A stretch of DNA of 41,873 nt from Candidatus Tenebribacter davisii (GCA_030765535.1 JAVCCH010000117.1:1-41873); one strand, 5' to 3'. Positions 31,218 through 41,392 are shown, numbered from the stretch's first letter. A program made the numbers and translations. The notes: generated from the sequence alone by a model not told the origin.

Positions 31218-33839
31218 GTGAAATTAAAATATATGGCACTAATTATTATAGTATTTAGTATTATTGCTGGTGGAACACTTTTGTACAAGCCTGTTCCCAA
31301 GCATAAAACCATCTCTCATCCTAAATTTATTGATACACCTTATGGCGGGAAGATAAAAAAGGAACCGAAAGCTCTGCCCAATGAATGGTTTGGACATCAA
31401 AGAGCATACCCTTATCATGAGATAAATCATGAGGGATATTTGGAAGGTTTGCAGCAGGCAACAGATATGCACCAACAAACAAGAGGAAATCGTGAATACA
31501 ATTGGGAACTGGCAGGACCGATCAATATTGGCGGACGGATAACTGATCTTGCAATCCATCCTTCCAGTCCTGCAACCTGGTATGTGGGTGCCGCAACAGG
31601 CGGTATTTTCAAGACAATTAATGAAGGTAATGATTGGGAAAATATCTTCACTGAAGCACCAGTGATCTCAATAGGTGATGTTGCCATAGATCCAAATGAT
31701 GAAAATGTAATTTATGCAGGAACAGGAGAAGCTAATTCATCCAGTCAGAGTTTTATTGGCAATGGAATTTATAAATCTGTAGATGCGGGTGTAAATTGGG
31801 AGCATATCGGTTTGGAAAATTCAGCCTATATTGGTAGAATCGTTGTTGATCATTCTAATTCAAACAGAGTTTTTGTGGCTGCAACTGGAACCTTATTCAG
31901 TCCGAATGAAGAACGGGGAATTTACCGTAGTGATGATGGTGGTTTAACCTGGGATAGGAAACTTTTTGTAACAGATTCTACAGCTGCTGTAGATATTGTT
32001 CAGCATCCTACAGATCCAAGTATTTTGTATGCTTCAATGTGGGAACGGATGCGGGGTAGAGAATATCGTCGTTCAGGTGGATTTTCTTCAGGCATTTATA
32101 AGTCAATTGATGGTGGTGATAACTGGGATGAATTGACCATTGGCTTACCAGATCATAGCGGAGTTGGTAGAATTGGTTTAGCTATTGCCAAAAGCAATCC
32201 GGAAGTATTATATGCATTTTACGACAGACAGTCTGTTGGAAGCTATTCTTTTGAAGGAATATATAAAACTATAGATGGCGGAGCTAACTGGTATCAGACA
32301 AATGATGGTAATATTACAGATATGAATTCCAGTTTTGGCTGGTATTTTGGCCAGATCCGGGTTGATCCTTCCAATGAAGATAGAGCTTATGCCCTGGGAG
32401 TAGCACTATGTCGCACTGAGAATGGTGGTGCTAGTTGGGAAATTATTGCTGATTATGGTAACATGAATGAGATACATGTAGATCATCATGCTTTAACCAT
32501 TGATGAAACTACCGGTAGAATTGTAGAAGGGAATGATGGCGGTTTGTACACAAGCTACGATTTCGGAAATAATTGGGATAAGCTGGAAAATATTCCATTA
32601 ACTCAGTTTTACGCCATTGAAATGGATTTCCAGAATCCCGCAAGAATTTATGGTGGTACCCAGGATAATAGTACGATTAGAACAATGACAGGTGCTTTGG
32701 ATGATTGGGAAGTTATCCTCGGTGGAGATGGTTTCTACTGCAAGGTTGATCATTCAAATCCGAATATTATATATGCTGAATCTCAATGGGGAAATTTGCA
32801 TCGATCTACTAATGGCGGTGTCTGGTTTGAATATATTGCCGGTCAGATGAGCGGTGACCGGAAAAACTGGTCTTCACCTCTTGCTATGCATCCAATCGAT
32901 TCTGCTATTTTGTATTTTGGCACTTATCGCATTTGGAAAACAACTAACAGCGGTAATCATTGGACTGCAGTAAGTTTAGATCTGACTGATGGTGATTTCG
33001 GAACAAGCTATCATACTGTTTCTACTATTGCCGTAAATCCGAATTACTCGAATGTAATTATTGCAGGTACAGATGACGGTAATGTGCATGTTTCAATAGA
33101 TGAAGGAAGTAATTGGACAGATATAACTGCAGGATTACCAGACAGGTGGGTAACACGAGTTGCTGGAGATCCTTTTGATATGAATACAATTTATGTAACA
33201 GTATCCGGATTCCGCTGGGATGAGCCATATCCTCATGTTTTCAAATCTACAGATCTTGGACAGAACTGGAACGATATTTCATCAAATCTTCCACAGTTAC
33301 CAATGAATTGTATTATCCCAGATCTGGAAGTTCCAGATCGGATATTTGTGGGTTCGGATGCAGGAGTATTTTTTACAGAAAATGGGGGAGATGAATGGCA
33401 AAGTCTTTCTGATGGATTACCCAATGTTCCTGTAATTGATATGTTAATTCATAATCCGACACGTACACTTTTAATAGGATCGTATGGTTGTTCTTCCTAC
33501 ACTTTAGATCTGGATGATCTGAATACTGGAGTTATAGAGAATATAGAAGTCCCTTCAGCTGAGCTGAAACAGAATTATCCCAATCCCTTTAATCCTGAAA
33601 CAACGATTAGTTTCAGCATTAACAGATCAGTTTCTAATGCAGCTATTGAGATATTTAATGTAAAAGGGCAAAAAGTAAGAACTTTAAATATTGCTGATCC
33701 AATTATAAATATTGAAAATAAAGTAATTTGGAACAGTAAAAACAATAATGGAAATAAAGTAGCCAGCGGAACTTATCTATACAGATTGAAACTGGATAAT
33801 AGAGTTGTAGCTTCAAGAAAAATGTTACTTATTAAATAA
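31218..33839 (+). CDS. Secreted Asp-box (BNR) propeller protein with C-terminal sorting domain
   Basis: This 873-aa protein starts with GTG behind AGGAGG-like sequence and has an N-terminal signal or anchor helix (MALIIIVFSIIAGGTLLY). The body holds about twelve Asp-box motifs (S/T-x-D-G-G-x-x-W: SDDGGLTWDRK, SIDGGDNWDEL, TIDGGANWYQT, TENGGASWEII and others), forming two propellers as in VPS10/sortilin or sialidase-like proteins. The end is a FlgD-like sorting domain (YPNPFNPETTISF, IFNVKGQKVRTL, SGTYLYRLKL), the same type as in the 4030-6927 protein. No sialidase arginine triad can be identified, so a binding role is as likely as hydrolysis. Confidence 0.8.
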   Translation: MKLKYMALIIIVFSIIAGGTLLYKPVPKHKTISHPKFIDTPYGGKIKKEPKALPNEWFGHQRAYPYHEINHEGYLEGLQQATDMHQQTRGNREYNWELAGPINIGGRITDLAIHPSSPATWYVGAATGGIFKTINEGNDWENIFTEAPVISIGDVAIDPNDENVIYAGTGEANSSSQSFIGNGIYKSVDAGVNWEHIGLENSAYIGRIVVDHSNSNRVFVAATGTLFSPNEERGIYRSDDGGLTWDRKLFVTDSTAAVDIVQHPTDPSILYASMWERMRGREYRRSGGFSSGIYKSIDGGDNWDELTIGLPDHSGVGRIGLAIAKSNPEVLYAFYDRQSVGSYSFEGIYKTIDGGANWYQTNDGNITDMNSSFGWYFGQIRVDPSNEDRAYALGVALCRTENGGASWEIIADYGNMNEIHVDHHALTIDETTGRIVEGNDGGLYTSYDFGNNWDKLENIPLTQFYAIEMDFQNPARIYGGTQDNSTIRTMTGALDDWEVILGGDGFYCKVDHSNPNIIYAESQWGNLHRSTNGGVWFEYIAGQMSGDRKNWSSPLAMHPIDSAILYFGTYRIWKTTNSGNHWTAVSLDLTDGDFGTSYHTVSTIAVNPNYSNVIIAGTDDGNVHVSIDEGSNWTDITAGLPDRWVTRVAGDPFDMNTIYVTVSGFRWDEPYPHVFKSTDLGQNWNDISSNLPQLPMNCIIPDLEVPDRIFVGSDAGVFFTENGGDEWQSLSDGLPNVPVIDMLIHNPTRTLLIGSYGCSSYTLDLDDLNTGVIENIEVPSAELKQNYPNPFNPETTISFSINRSVSNAAIEIFNVKGQKVRTLNIADPIINIENKVIWNSKNNNGNKVASGTYLYRLKLDNRVVASRKMLLIK

Positions 33840-33865
33840 TAAATAGTTATTATATAATAAAGAAG

Positions 33866-33930
33866 TAAAATAGTAAAAAAGGAATTTGACATAAAATAGT
33901 AAAATTTCTTATAAGGGGAAAGAGGTAATT
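33866..33930 (+). promoter_or_regulatory. Promoter with direct repeat before the small exported protein gene
   Basis: A good sigma-70-like promoter: TTGACA at 33886-33891, 18 bases, TATAAG at 33910-33915. The 13-mer taaaatagtaaaa occurs at 33866-33878 and again at 33892-33904, inside the spacer. The Shine-Dalgarno ggggaaagagg lies a few bases before the ATG at 33931. Confidence 0.55.
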
Positions 33931-34365
33931 ATGAAAAAAATAATTGTGATTTTGATATTAACATTATCATTTTGTTTGAATGCTCAAATAATCAATAATG
34001 CTTTTACTCCCGAATTGATCATGCCATCAATGATCAATATGAATAAACTTAATATGAATCATTCTATGTCCTTTAGCAGTGCTATCTCATCGAATAACCA
34101 AAGTTTTTACGAATCAGTTTATACAAATCATATATCATATGAGTTTAACCCAAAATTTAATTTAAAATTAGATCTTAATTTTATTAATTTTGGATCTGCA
34201 ACTTATCAAAGTGGAATTGAATTTGAGGGTAATAATGATAATACAACTAAGGTTTTACCAAATTTTCAATTAAATTATAAACCTTCTGAAAATATTAATT
34301 TGATATTTGAATTCAGGCAGTATAATTCACCATTTGAAAGGAATAATTTTTTAAGAACTAATTAA
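33931..34365 (+). CDS. Small exported beta-strand protein, unknown
   Basis: This 144-aa protein has a clear signal peptide (MKKIIVILILTLSFCLNAQ). The mature part is rich in Asn, Ser and Met and in alternating strands (HISYEFNPKFNLKLDLNFIN, PNFQLNYKPSENINLIFEF), so a small outer-membrane barrel or barrel fragment is likely. I recognise no family. It has its own promoter, and its 3' end overlaps the convergent HD-GYP gene by eight bases with no visible terminator. Confidence 0.6.
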   Translation: MKKIIVILILTLSFCLNAQIINNAFTPELIMPSMINMNKLNMNHSMSFSSAISSNNQSFYESVYTNHISYEFNPKFNLKLDLNFINFGSATYQSGIEFEGNNDNTTKVLPNFQLNYKPSENINLIFEFRQYNSPFERNNFLRTN

Positions 34366-36379
34366 TTTCTTCTTGCGCTTTAGGAAATTTATAACCTTTT
34401 TCTTTAAATAAGTTTAAACATACATCAACAACATTAGGGTCGTATAATATATCTCTATTTTTCTCAATTTCCTCTAAGGCAGTATCAATTCCTAAGGATG
34501 GCCTGTAAGGTCGATGCGAAGACATAGCCTCAATAACATCAGCAACAGCTAATATCCGCGCTTTAATATGAATTTCTTCACCTTTTAAACCATTTGGATA
34601 CGATGAACCGTCATAGCGTTCTTGATGTTGCAGTACAATTAGAGCTATAGGCCAGGGAAATTCTATGGATTTTAAAATATCATAACCTGTTTGTGGATGC
34701 ATTTTTATTAAATTAAATTCCGGAATTGTTAACTTCCCGGGTTTACTGAGGATTTCAGCAGGAATATTTATCTTACCAATGTCATGAACTAAAGCTGCTA
34801 ATTTAAGACCGTTGATCTCATTTTCAGTGAAGTCCATATCTTTTGCAATTGCCGTAGCCAGGTCGGCAACACGTCGTTGATGACCGGCAGTATAGGGATC
34901 ACGCATCTCAACAGCACTTACGAGTCCCTGTACGGTTTCTTCTAATATTCTTTGGAGTGTACTATAACTTTCTTTTAATTGTTCTTCCGTATTTTTAAGA
35001 TTTGAAATGTCTATATTTACACCAGCATGATATTTCACATTATTCTTATCTGTGATCTCTATCATTCTATTTTCGATCCATATATATGTACCATCTGCTT
35101 TTTTAATTCTAAACCAGGTTGCTAAGACGTCTTTCTCTTCTCTTTTTTCCCATTCAGCAATTTTTTTTGTGATATATTCTCTATCATCAGGATGGATCAA
35201 AGAGTTAAATTTGTTTTTATCATTAATAAAATCTTCAGCAGGATAACCTAACATCTCTACAATATTATCAGACACAAATTCCTTTGCTCCACCTGTTTCA
35301 TATAATATGATATCCGGAACATTATTTAAGATCGTAGCTAAACGAGATTGAGTTTTGGCTAAGTTTCTCTCAGTTAGTTTTTCTTTTGAAATATTGGTGA
35401 CGATCCCATCCTGATATTTCCAGTTACCTAGCTCATCATGAATAGTATTGATATCTAATATGCACCAGATTTTTTCTCCATTTTTCTTTTGCAGGATAAC
35501 TTCAAAATTTCTTACACTCTTTTCTTTCTCCAAAATTATTAATAGTTCATCTCTCTTATTTATGTCAGGATATATTTTAGTAGTAGAAGCAGATAGGAAA
35601 TCTTGTTCTGAATCAAACCCGAACATTGAAACTAAAGCTTCATTAGCGGAAAGAAATTTGCCTTCTGGGGTAGCTCTGAATAACCCAACAGGGACATTAG
35701 AACGTAAATCCATAAATCTTTTATCGCTAGCTTTTCTTGCTTTCTCAGCAGATGTACGTTCTAATAATTCACTCTGGAATTTTTTATAATTTTGTGCATT
35801 TTTTATTGATGTTGCAACATTATTAGCGAAAGTATCAAGTAAGTTGAGGTCATTTTCAGAGAAAAATGGTCCTATTTTATTCAAACAAATGGCACCGAGA
35901 ATTTCATCTTTAAAAATAAAAGGAGCTGCAATTATTCTCTCTTCTTCCTCTTCTGTTGTACCTGGAATGTGAAAACCATTCTCATTTGCACCGGCATCGT
36001 TAAACATCATACTCTTCTTTGCTTTAACAACTTTTCCAGTAAAACTTGAATGTACATCTAAGGGAGTTGCCATAATTTCTTTTTTAAAAACAGGATCTAT
36101 TACGAATTTTGGAATAAGTTTATTCCTATCTTCAGAAAGTAAGTAAATAGCGCATCCATACGAATTCAGATGATCCATAATAACAACTGCGATTCGTTGG
36201 AATAATTCATTAATATCTAAATTCGAGTTTATATATCTTGAGATCTTAAGAATTAATTCTGATTCATAATTCTTTTTATTTAACTCTTCTTCCAGTTGAA
36301 TTCGTTGCTTGACTTCTTGCTTTAGCCTTTCCTTAAGCTCAATTAGGCTAAGATCCTTATCAATGATATTCTTTGTCAT
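34358..36379 (-). CDS. GAF-PAS-PAS-HD-GYP signalling protein
   Basis: This 673-aa soluble protein has, in order, a short coiled coil (LKERLKQEVKQRIQLEEEL), a GAF domain (~50-205), two PAS domains (~225-345, ~345-475; WIENRMIEITDKNN is a PAC end), and an HD-GYP phosphodiesterase domain (~485-665). The metal and GYP regions read YTAGHQRRVADLA, ALVHDIGKINIP, MHPQTGYDIL and HQERYDGSSYP. The DGxGYP consensus is therefore SSYP here, with Gly lost at one position. Cyclic di-GMP breakdown is the family activity. It follows the REC-PAS gene by 18 bases. Confidence 0.85.
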   Translation of the reverse strand: MTKNIIDKDLSLIELKERLKQEVKQRIQLEEELNKKNYESELILKISRYINSNLDINELFQRIAVVIMDHLNSYGCAIYLLSEDRNKLIPKFVIDPVFKKEIMATPLDVHSSFTGKVVKAKKSMMFNDAGANENGFHIPGTTEEEEERIIAAPFIFKDEILGAICLNKIGPFFSENDLNLLDTFANNVATSIKNAQNYKKFQSELLERTSAEKARKASDKRFMDLRSNVPVGLFRATPEGKFLSANEALVSMFGFDSEQDFLSASTTKIYPDINKRDELLIILEKEKSVRNFEVILQKKNGEKIWCILDINTIHDELGNWKYQDGIVTNISKEKLTERNLAKTQSRLATILNNVPDIILYETGGAKEFVSDNIVEMLGYPAEDFINDKNKFNSLIHPDDREYITKKIAEWEKREEKDVLATWFRIKKADGTYIWIENRMIEITDKNNVKYHAGVNIDISNLKNTEEQLKESYSTLQRILEETVQGLVSAVEMRDPYTAGHQRRVADLATAIAKDMDFTENEINGLKLAALVHDIGKINIPAEILSKPGKLTIPEFNLIKMHPQTGYDILKSIEFPWPIALIVLQHQERYDGSSYPNGLKGEEIHIKARILAVADVIEAMSSHRPYRPSLGIDTALEEIEKNRDILYDPNVVDVCLNLFKEKGYKFPKAQEEIN

Positions 36380-36397
36380 ATGTTTTTATTTTACCAG

Positions 36398-37888
36398 TTA
36401 GTCTTTTTTTCTTATTGTACTTTGTATAAGTGATCTATCATTATACTTCAAGTGATTTAACCAAACTTCTACCGGGAATGGATCACCATTATTTCTTGTA
36501 AAACTCCAATCAAACTTCAAATTCCCTTTTGATATTGTTTGCTTGATATATTTTTCGAAAGTCTCATGTGAATTTTTGTTATTCTCTTGTGTTACCGGTG
36601 AAATTGCAGCTGGATTAAGATTTAGTAATTCTGATTTATTTTTAAATCCAAATAATTTGAGTGCTGCTGCATTACAATCTATAATACAATTACTCTCCAA
36701 AAGTAATACTGCATCGATTGAAGAGTTAAAAAGCATTTTATATTTTTCTTCATATTCTTTACAGGCAGCCTCACTTTTTCTTTGCTCTGTAATATTTTTT
36801 AATGAACCTATTATTCTAACTTTACCTGAATCATCATCTTCAATAATTTTAGCATTGATCGTACAATTTAATAGTGTTTTATCTATATCTACAATTATTA
36901 TCTCATAATCAGTTACATGACCTTCTTTAGTTAATTTTGTTAAAAATAGATCATGTTGATTCTCATTATAATAGAGATCATAGATCGATTTACCAATTAG
37001 CTCTTTACGGGTATAGCTGGAATCCTGCTCTATAGAAGGACTTATCTCAAGTATTGTGCCGTCAAATTCCGTTTCATAATATACATCTTGAATATTCTCA
37101 AAAATCCTGGTATAACTATCTATTGTACGCTTCAATTTTAATTGAGACATTTTTTTATCTGTTATGTCATTGAATATTCCAAAAGTACCGACATACTTAT
37201 TATTAATAAATCTGGGACTACCGATAATGTTCAAATAACGTTTTCTACCATCTTTACGAATGATCTCTAATTCATAACGAGAAGATTTTTTCTGCTTTCT
37301 CAAATTATGATTTTCATAAACTTTTTCTTTATTAAATTTATTGAGATAATCTAATAAGTTTGCATCTTCAAAATCGCTGATCACTCCACCAAATATTTTT
37401 GCACCAGCTTCATTTATAAAGGTAAAATTGTCTTCAATGTCAAACATACTGATGCCTTCTTCGGTTGTCTCAACAAGTGTACGGAATTTTGCTTCACTTT
37501 CTACTAATTCCTGTTCCATCTCATATTTGAAAAAAGCCATTTGGATGGTAGCAATAAGTTCTCTTTCACGGAAAGGTTTAATAAGATATCCAAAAGGTCC
37601 AGTCACTCTTGCGCGTTCGATAATATCTTTATCAGAATACGCAGTAAGATAAATTATTGGAATATTCATGTTATTAATACTTGTTGCTACATCTATACCG
37701 CTTATCTCATCGTTGAGCATAATGTCCAGTAGGATAAGGTCAGGATGTAATTTTTCAATAGATTTTATAGCAGCTCCACCTGAAGGTATTATCCCCACAA
37801 CATCATAACCGTAATTATTCAATATCTTTTTAATATCTTCTGCTACTACATTTTCATCTTCAACGATTAATATTTGTTTTTTAAGCAT
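36398..37888 (-). CDS. Response-regulator receiver protein with three PAS domains
   Basis: This 496-aa protein has an N-terminal receiver domain (~1-125): acidic pocket E10/D11, phospho-acceptor D55 in LILLDIML, T82 in YLTAYSD and K104 in YLIKPF. Three PAS regions follow (~130-250, ~255-375, ~385-490). No histidine kinase, cyclase or DNA-binding domain is present, so it probably passes its signal by protein contact, most simply to the HD-GYP protein encoded 18 bases downstream. TTGACA occurs at 37947-37952, upstream of the start. Confidence 0.85.
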   Translation of the reverse strand: MLKKQILIVEDENVVAEDIKKILNNYGYDVVGIIPSGGAAIKSIEKLHPDLILLDIMLNDEISGIDVATSINNMNIPIIYLTAYSDKDIIERARVTGPFGYLIKPFRERELIATIQMAFFKYEMEQELVESEAKFRTLVETTEEGISMFDIEDNFTFINEAGAKIFGGVISDFEDANLLDYLNKFNKEKVYENHNLRKQKKSSRYELEIIRKDGRKRYLNIIGSPRFINNKYVGTFGIFNDITDKKMSQLKLKRTIDSYTRIFENIQDVYYETEFDGTILEISPSIEQDSSYTRKELIGKSIYDLYYNENQHDLFLTKLTKEGHVTDYEIIIVDIDKTLLNCTINAKIIEDDDSGKVRIIGSLKNITEQRKSEAACKEYEEKYKMLFNSSIDAVLLLESNCIIDCNAAALKLFGFKNKSELLNLNPAAISPVTQENNKNSHETFEKYIKQTISKGNLKFDWSFTRNNGDPFPVEVWLNHLKYNDRSLIQSTIRKKD

Positions 37889-37983
37889 ATTAACATTCCT
37901 TCTAGAAAAAAATACTTTTTAGAATTCATTTAATTTATTAAATTTCTGTCAAGCTGAATAATTATTATAGAAAAATTATTAAC

Positions 37984-39231
37984 TTATGAAAATGTCCAAT
38001 CAGTAAATTCTTCATCTATAATAGCCAGTTTGCCATTAAAGATCTTTTTCATTTTTTCTTTGCTCATACCATCAATTGTGATATTGTCATTATTAAAGAT
38101 ATTACTACTGAGTGCTGGTATTTCATTCTTAAGGTTAATTTGATCAATGATATCAGATGAGTTCAGAAGACCAGCTACAGTAACAGTATCACCAAAGGCA
38201 TGATTTATTACTTTTACTACTCTGGTTTTCTCTGCTAGAGCTTGATTAATTTCTGCTGAAATACTCATAATTGTTGAATATGCTAATGTACCTGTAATAA
38301 AAACGATCTTTTCTTTCATAGCTTTAATATCAGATAAGAAATCATTTTTATTAAGCTTCCAGTTCTCTAACAATAACCTGATCATGCCTATCCCATTTTC
38401 TAATTGTGGATAATCATCGTAAAAATCTTCAGGCGGGATTTGCTTATTTGCTAATAAATAGATTTCATCAGAACAATAAGTCCGCGGGAATTTTGATGAT
38501 AGCTTTAAGATCTGAGCAGCATGTTCTGAATTAACTGGCAAAAGTTGTGTAAGCGAATCGCGAAATTTTGTTAATCCAATTGGGACTATACCTATCGAGA
38601 GAGTATTTAACTCAGGAGAAGTTAGATCAATAAGAGTACTCTCAAGCTCTTTACTGTCGTTCCAACCTGGGATGACAACAATTTGAGTATGAAATTCAAT
38701 ACCATTGTTACTGAGAAAATTTAATTTTTCGAGGATATTAAAATCTTTTTTGTAGCGAAGCATTTTTTTATGAAGGATAGGATTTGTTGTGTGAACTGAA
38801 ATATATAGTGGATTTAATTTCTGATCGATCATTCTGATAAAATCTTTTTCTGATAAATTTGTTAGTGTAATGAAATTTCCAAATACGAAAGAGAATCGAT
38901 AATCATCATCTTTTATATACAAAGTATTTCTCAATTTACCGGGCATCTGATCTACAAAACAAAAAATGCAGTTGTTTGTACAAGTACGGCATCTATGCTC
39001 TTTTGGAATTATGCCTACTGGTAATTCCCAATCTTGAATGATCTTAACTTTGTGTTTTTTACCGGCATTATCAAAATATGTGATTTTCAGGATTTCATCT
39101 GCTGAATAGAATTGTAGATCAAGAAAATCATTTACTTCATTCCTATTGATTGAGAGGATCCTATCAGAACTTTTCAGCTTGGATCTATCTGCTAAACTTC
39201 CTTTTGTGATACTATCTATAGTTATTGGCAT
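37984..39231 (-). CDS. PDZ-radical SAM protein of the DUF512 family
   Basis: This 415-aa protein begins with a PDZ-like domain (~1-70, KLKSSDRILSINRNEVNDF). A radical SAM-type cluster motif CTNNCIFC follows at ~83-90, then FVDQMPGKLRNTLYIKDDD and FVFGNFITLTNLSEKDF, which are signatures of the DUF512/YtvG-like family found in many anaerobes and cyanobacteria. The C-terminal half is the DUF512 domain. The reaction is unknown. Only three bases separate it from the upstream permease gene, so the two are co-expressed. Confidence 0.82.
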   Translation of the reverse strand: MPITIDSITKGSLADRSKLKSSDRILSINRNEVNDFLDLQFYSADEILKITYFDNAGKKHKVKIIQDWELPVGIIPKEHRCRTCTNNCIFCFVDQMPGKLRNTLYIKDDDYRFSFVFGNFITLTNLSEKDFIRMIDQKLNPLYISVHTTNPILHKKMLRYKKDFNILEKLNFLSNNGIEFHTQIVVIPGWNDSKELESTLIDLTSPELNTLSIGIVPIGLTKFRDSLTQLLPVNSEHAAQILKLSSKFPRTYCSDEIYLLANKQIPPEDFYDDYPQLENGIGMIRLLLENWKLNKNDFLSDIKAMKEKIVFITGTLAYSTIMSISAEINQALAEKTRVVKVINHAFGDTVTVAGLLNSSDIIDQINLKNEIPALSSNIFNNDNITIDGMSKEKMKKIFNGKLAIIDEEFTDWTFS

Positions 39232-39234
39232 AGA

Positions 39235-40338
39235 TCAATCAGAGCTTATTAATGCAGAAACAACTTTCATTGACGGGATCCCTTTTAAGATCAAGTTGAG
39301 CGCAGAGGTAATTGGAACTGCCAGGATCATACCCACCGGTCCCCAAACCCAGTACCAGAAGATCAAAGAGATCAATACAATAAGTGGAGATAATTTCAGA
39401 CCGGTTCCCATTACTTTCGGTTCTACAAAATTACCTATAGTCATTTGTGTAGCGATCAAAGATACTGAAATTGCGAGTAGCTGCCAACTGAAACCATATT
39501 GAATAAAACAGATGAGAATTGGGAAAGCAGAAGCTAATATTGAACCTATGTTTGGAATATAGTTTAAAATGAAGATCAGTAATCCGGACATTACAACGAA
39601 ATCGATTCCAAAAATTGCTATGAAGAACATGCTTATCAAACCGGTTGCAAAACTGATGAGTGTTTTGTTAACAACATAGGTTTTGATCTGTTTTTCTATA
39701 TCTTTGAGAACATGTCCGAAATGTTCAACTTCATCCTCTGAAACAACCTTACCGACACTTTTAAACATTCTTGATCTATCCAAAATGATAAAGATCATGA
39801 AAGCAACTGTCAATAGTAATTTAATTAAGAAATCAATGAAATTGCCCATTGTTCCTGATACGATCTTTGATAATGAAAGCTTATCTGCCATCTGCAACCA
39901 ATTTACCTTATTTTGCAAATAGTCAGTAACTTGCTCCATAGGGATCTCAAATCTCGTTATCATATTCGAGATCATTGTAGTAAGTTGTGTTTCGTATTTT
40001 GGGAAATCAGTAACAAAAGAAGAAACGCTTGTGTATACTATTGTTCCTAAAGCCGTAAATAGTATTAGAATAATTATCACGATCAGAAAAATATTCACAG
40101 CAACAGGAATCTTTTTACTATAGAGGAACCTGTTTAAGGGCTGGAACATAAAAGAGAGAAATATGGCAAAAGTTAGTGGAATAAATATTGCCTTCAGCTC
40201 TCTAAGAATGATCATAATAATAGCAAACGCAATCATCCCAAGGAAAAATTTGATCGAATTTGATTCCTGCTTTCTATTGTCATTGTCTTTTTTCTCTTTC
40301 AATAAACTTTCTGTAATTATCTTGTTAATAGTACTCAT
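39235..40338 (-). CDS. AI-2E/PerM family permease
   Basis: This 367-aa integral membrane protein has about eight hydrophobic helices (FFLGMIAFAIIMIILREL, VAVNIFLIVIIILILFTAL, FVVMSGLLIFILNYIPNIGSI). The family signatures NYIPNIGS and the C-terminal WVWGPVGMILAVPITS are clear. The name comes from one proposed AI-2 exporter; most members have other or unknown substrates, so no quorum-sensing role is implied. The ATG follows gagga, and DUF512 lies downstream in the same unit. Confidence 0.85.
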   Translation of the reverse strand: MSTINKIITESLLKEKKDNDNRKQESNSIKFFLGMIAFAIIMIILRELKAIFIPLTFAIFLSFMFQPLNRFLYSKKIPVAVNIFLIVIIILILFTALGTIVYTSVSSFVTDFPKYETQLTTMISNMITRFEIPMEQVTDYLQNKVNWLQMADKLSLSKIVSGTMGNFIDFLIKLLLTVAFMIFIILDRSRMFKSVGKVVSEDEVEHFGHVLKDIEKQIKTYVVNKTLISFATGLISMFFIAIFGIDFVVMSGLLIFILNYIPNIGSILASAFPILICFIQYGFSWQLLAISVSLIATQMTIGNFVEPKVMGTGLKLSPLIVLISLIFWYWVWGPVGMILAVPITSALNLILKGIPSMKVVSALISSD

Positions 40339-40435
40339 ATCGATATCTATCCTCTTACTAAACTTATAGATAAGTTTTATATGCCAGAAATACTGACAAG
40401 TCTTTTTGAAATTCGATCATAAATAACTTGATATA

Positions 40436-41392
40436 TTAATTCCCGAATTCTTTTAATCTATTCAATCTTGCTTTATCATTATTAACAAGCCAGTTATCTT
40501 TAGACAGTTCTAAATATGCTAATTTGAAATTCTTTTTTGCTAATTCTATATTACCTTTTATTAAGTATAATTCACCCAATTCTTCATAGACATAGCCATC
40601 TTCCGGGAGATCATTTTCTTTGATCTCAGTTAAAATCTCATTTTGTAATTTTAGAGCCTGATCAAATTTATCTAAAGATCGTAAAGATCTTCCAACTGTC
40701 CATTTTGCGATTCTAGCACCTTTTTTATCACTTGTTTCAGTTCTCCAATCTAGTCCTTTTTGAAAAAATGAAAGTGCTTTAGTGTAATCTTTATTATCAA
40801 AGTATGTCCATCCGATATTGTTATAAAGAGGACCCAGCCAGCCTTTGCAATTTGTGTCGGAAGTTTCTTCAGTAATTTTAAGTGCTTTCAAACTCCATTC
40901 TAGTTGTTTCTCAGGAGGTTCTACAATGCCCATCATATGAGCAGCGTCTATCGTATATATATCCAAATTATTCTCAATACCGAAATTATAGGCTTTTAAG
41001 AAAAAGGGTTTGGATATTTCCCATTCACCAGCGGAATTAAATATGCGTCCACGCTCTAAGAGGTACCTGATATTTGCTGTTTTCATGTCGTCTGTAAGTA
41101 TATTTTTTACAGAATCCAGTATAGCTTTAGCTTGAGTAAATTTACCTTGAAGACCTTGAGTTCGTGCTATCTGAGTGAGAAGTTCAGCATGATATTCAGC
41201 ATCATAAGAACTTTCAGAAGTGTCTCTCAGACCTTTTAGAATCTCATTGAAAACGATCTCAGTAGAATCAGGATGCTGATAATCCCACATTGCATCAAAA
41301 TTAGGTAATGGATTTATTCCACCTTCTGAATTGTTTCCAACATTACATCCGAATAAAACAAACATTGCCAAGAGATAAAACAAATTCCTCAT
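40436..41392 (-). CDS. TPR-repeat lipoprotein
   Basis: This 318-aa protein starts with a lipoprotein signal (LLAMFVLFGCNVGN, Cys16). The rest is helical pairs of tetratricopeptide type, e.g. GPLYNNIGWTYFDNKDYTKALSFFQKG and YEELGELYLIKGNIELAKKNF. A scaffold role at the envelope is likely, but the partner is unknown. The ATG lies behind taggagga, and the terminator of the following barrel gene sits upstream. Confidence 0.75.
   Translation of the reverse strand: MRNLFYLLAMFVLFGCNVGNNSEGGINPLPNFDAMWDYQHPDSTEIVFNEILKGLRDTSESSYDAEYHAELLTQIARTQGLQGKFTQAKAILDSVKNILTDDMKTANIRYLLERGRIFNSAGEWEISKPFFLKAYNFGIENNLDIYTIDAAHMMGIVEPPEKQLEWSLKALKITEETSDTNCKGWLGPLYNNIGWTYFDNKDYTKALSFFQKGLDWRTETSDKKGARIAKWTVGRSLRSLDKFDQALKLQNEILTEIKENDLPEDGYVYEELGELYLIKGNIELAKKNFKLAYLELSKDNWLVNNDKARLNRLKEFGN

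Noticed and set aside
39235-40338. Quorum-sensing exporter from the AI-2E family name
   Set aside because: Most members of the family have no link to AI-2, and no luxS or lsr-like gene is in the window.
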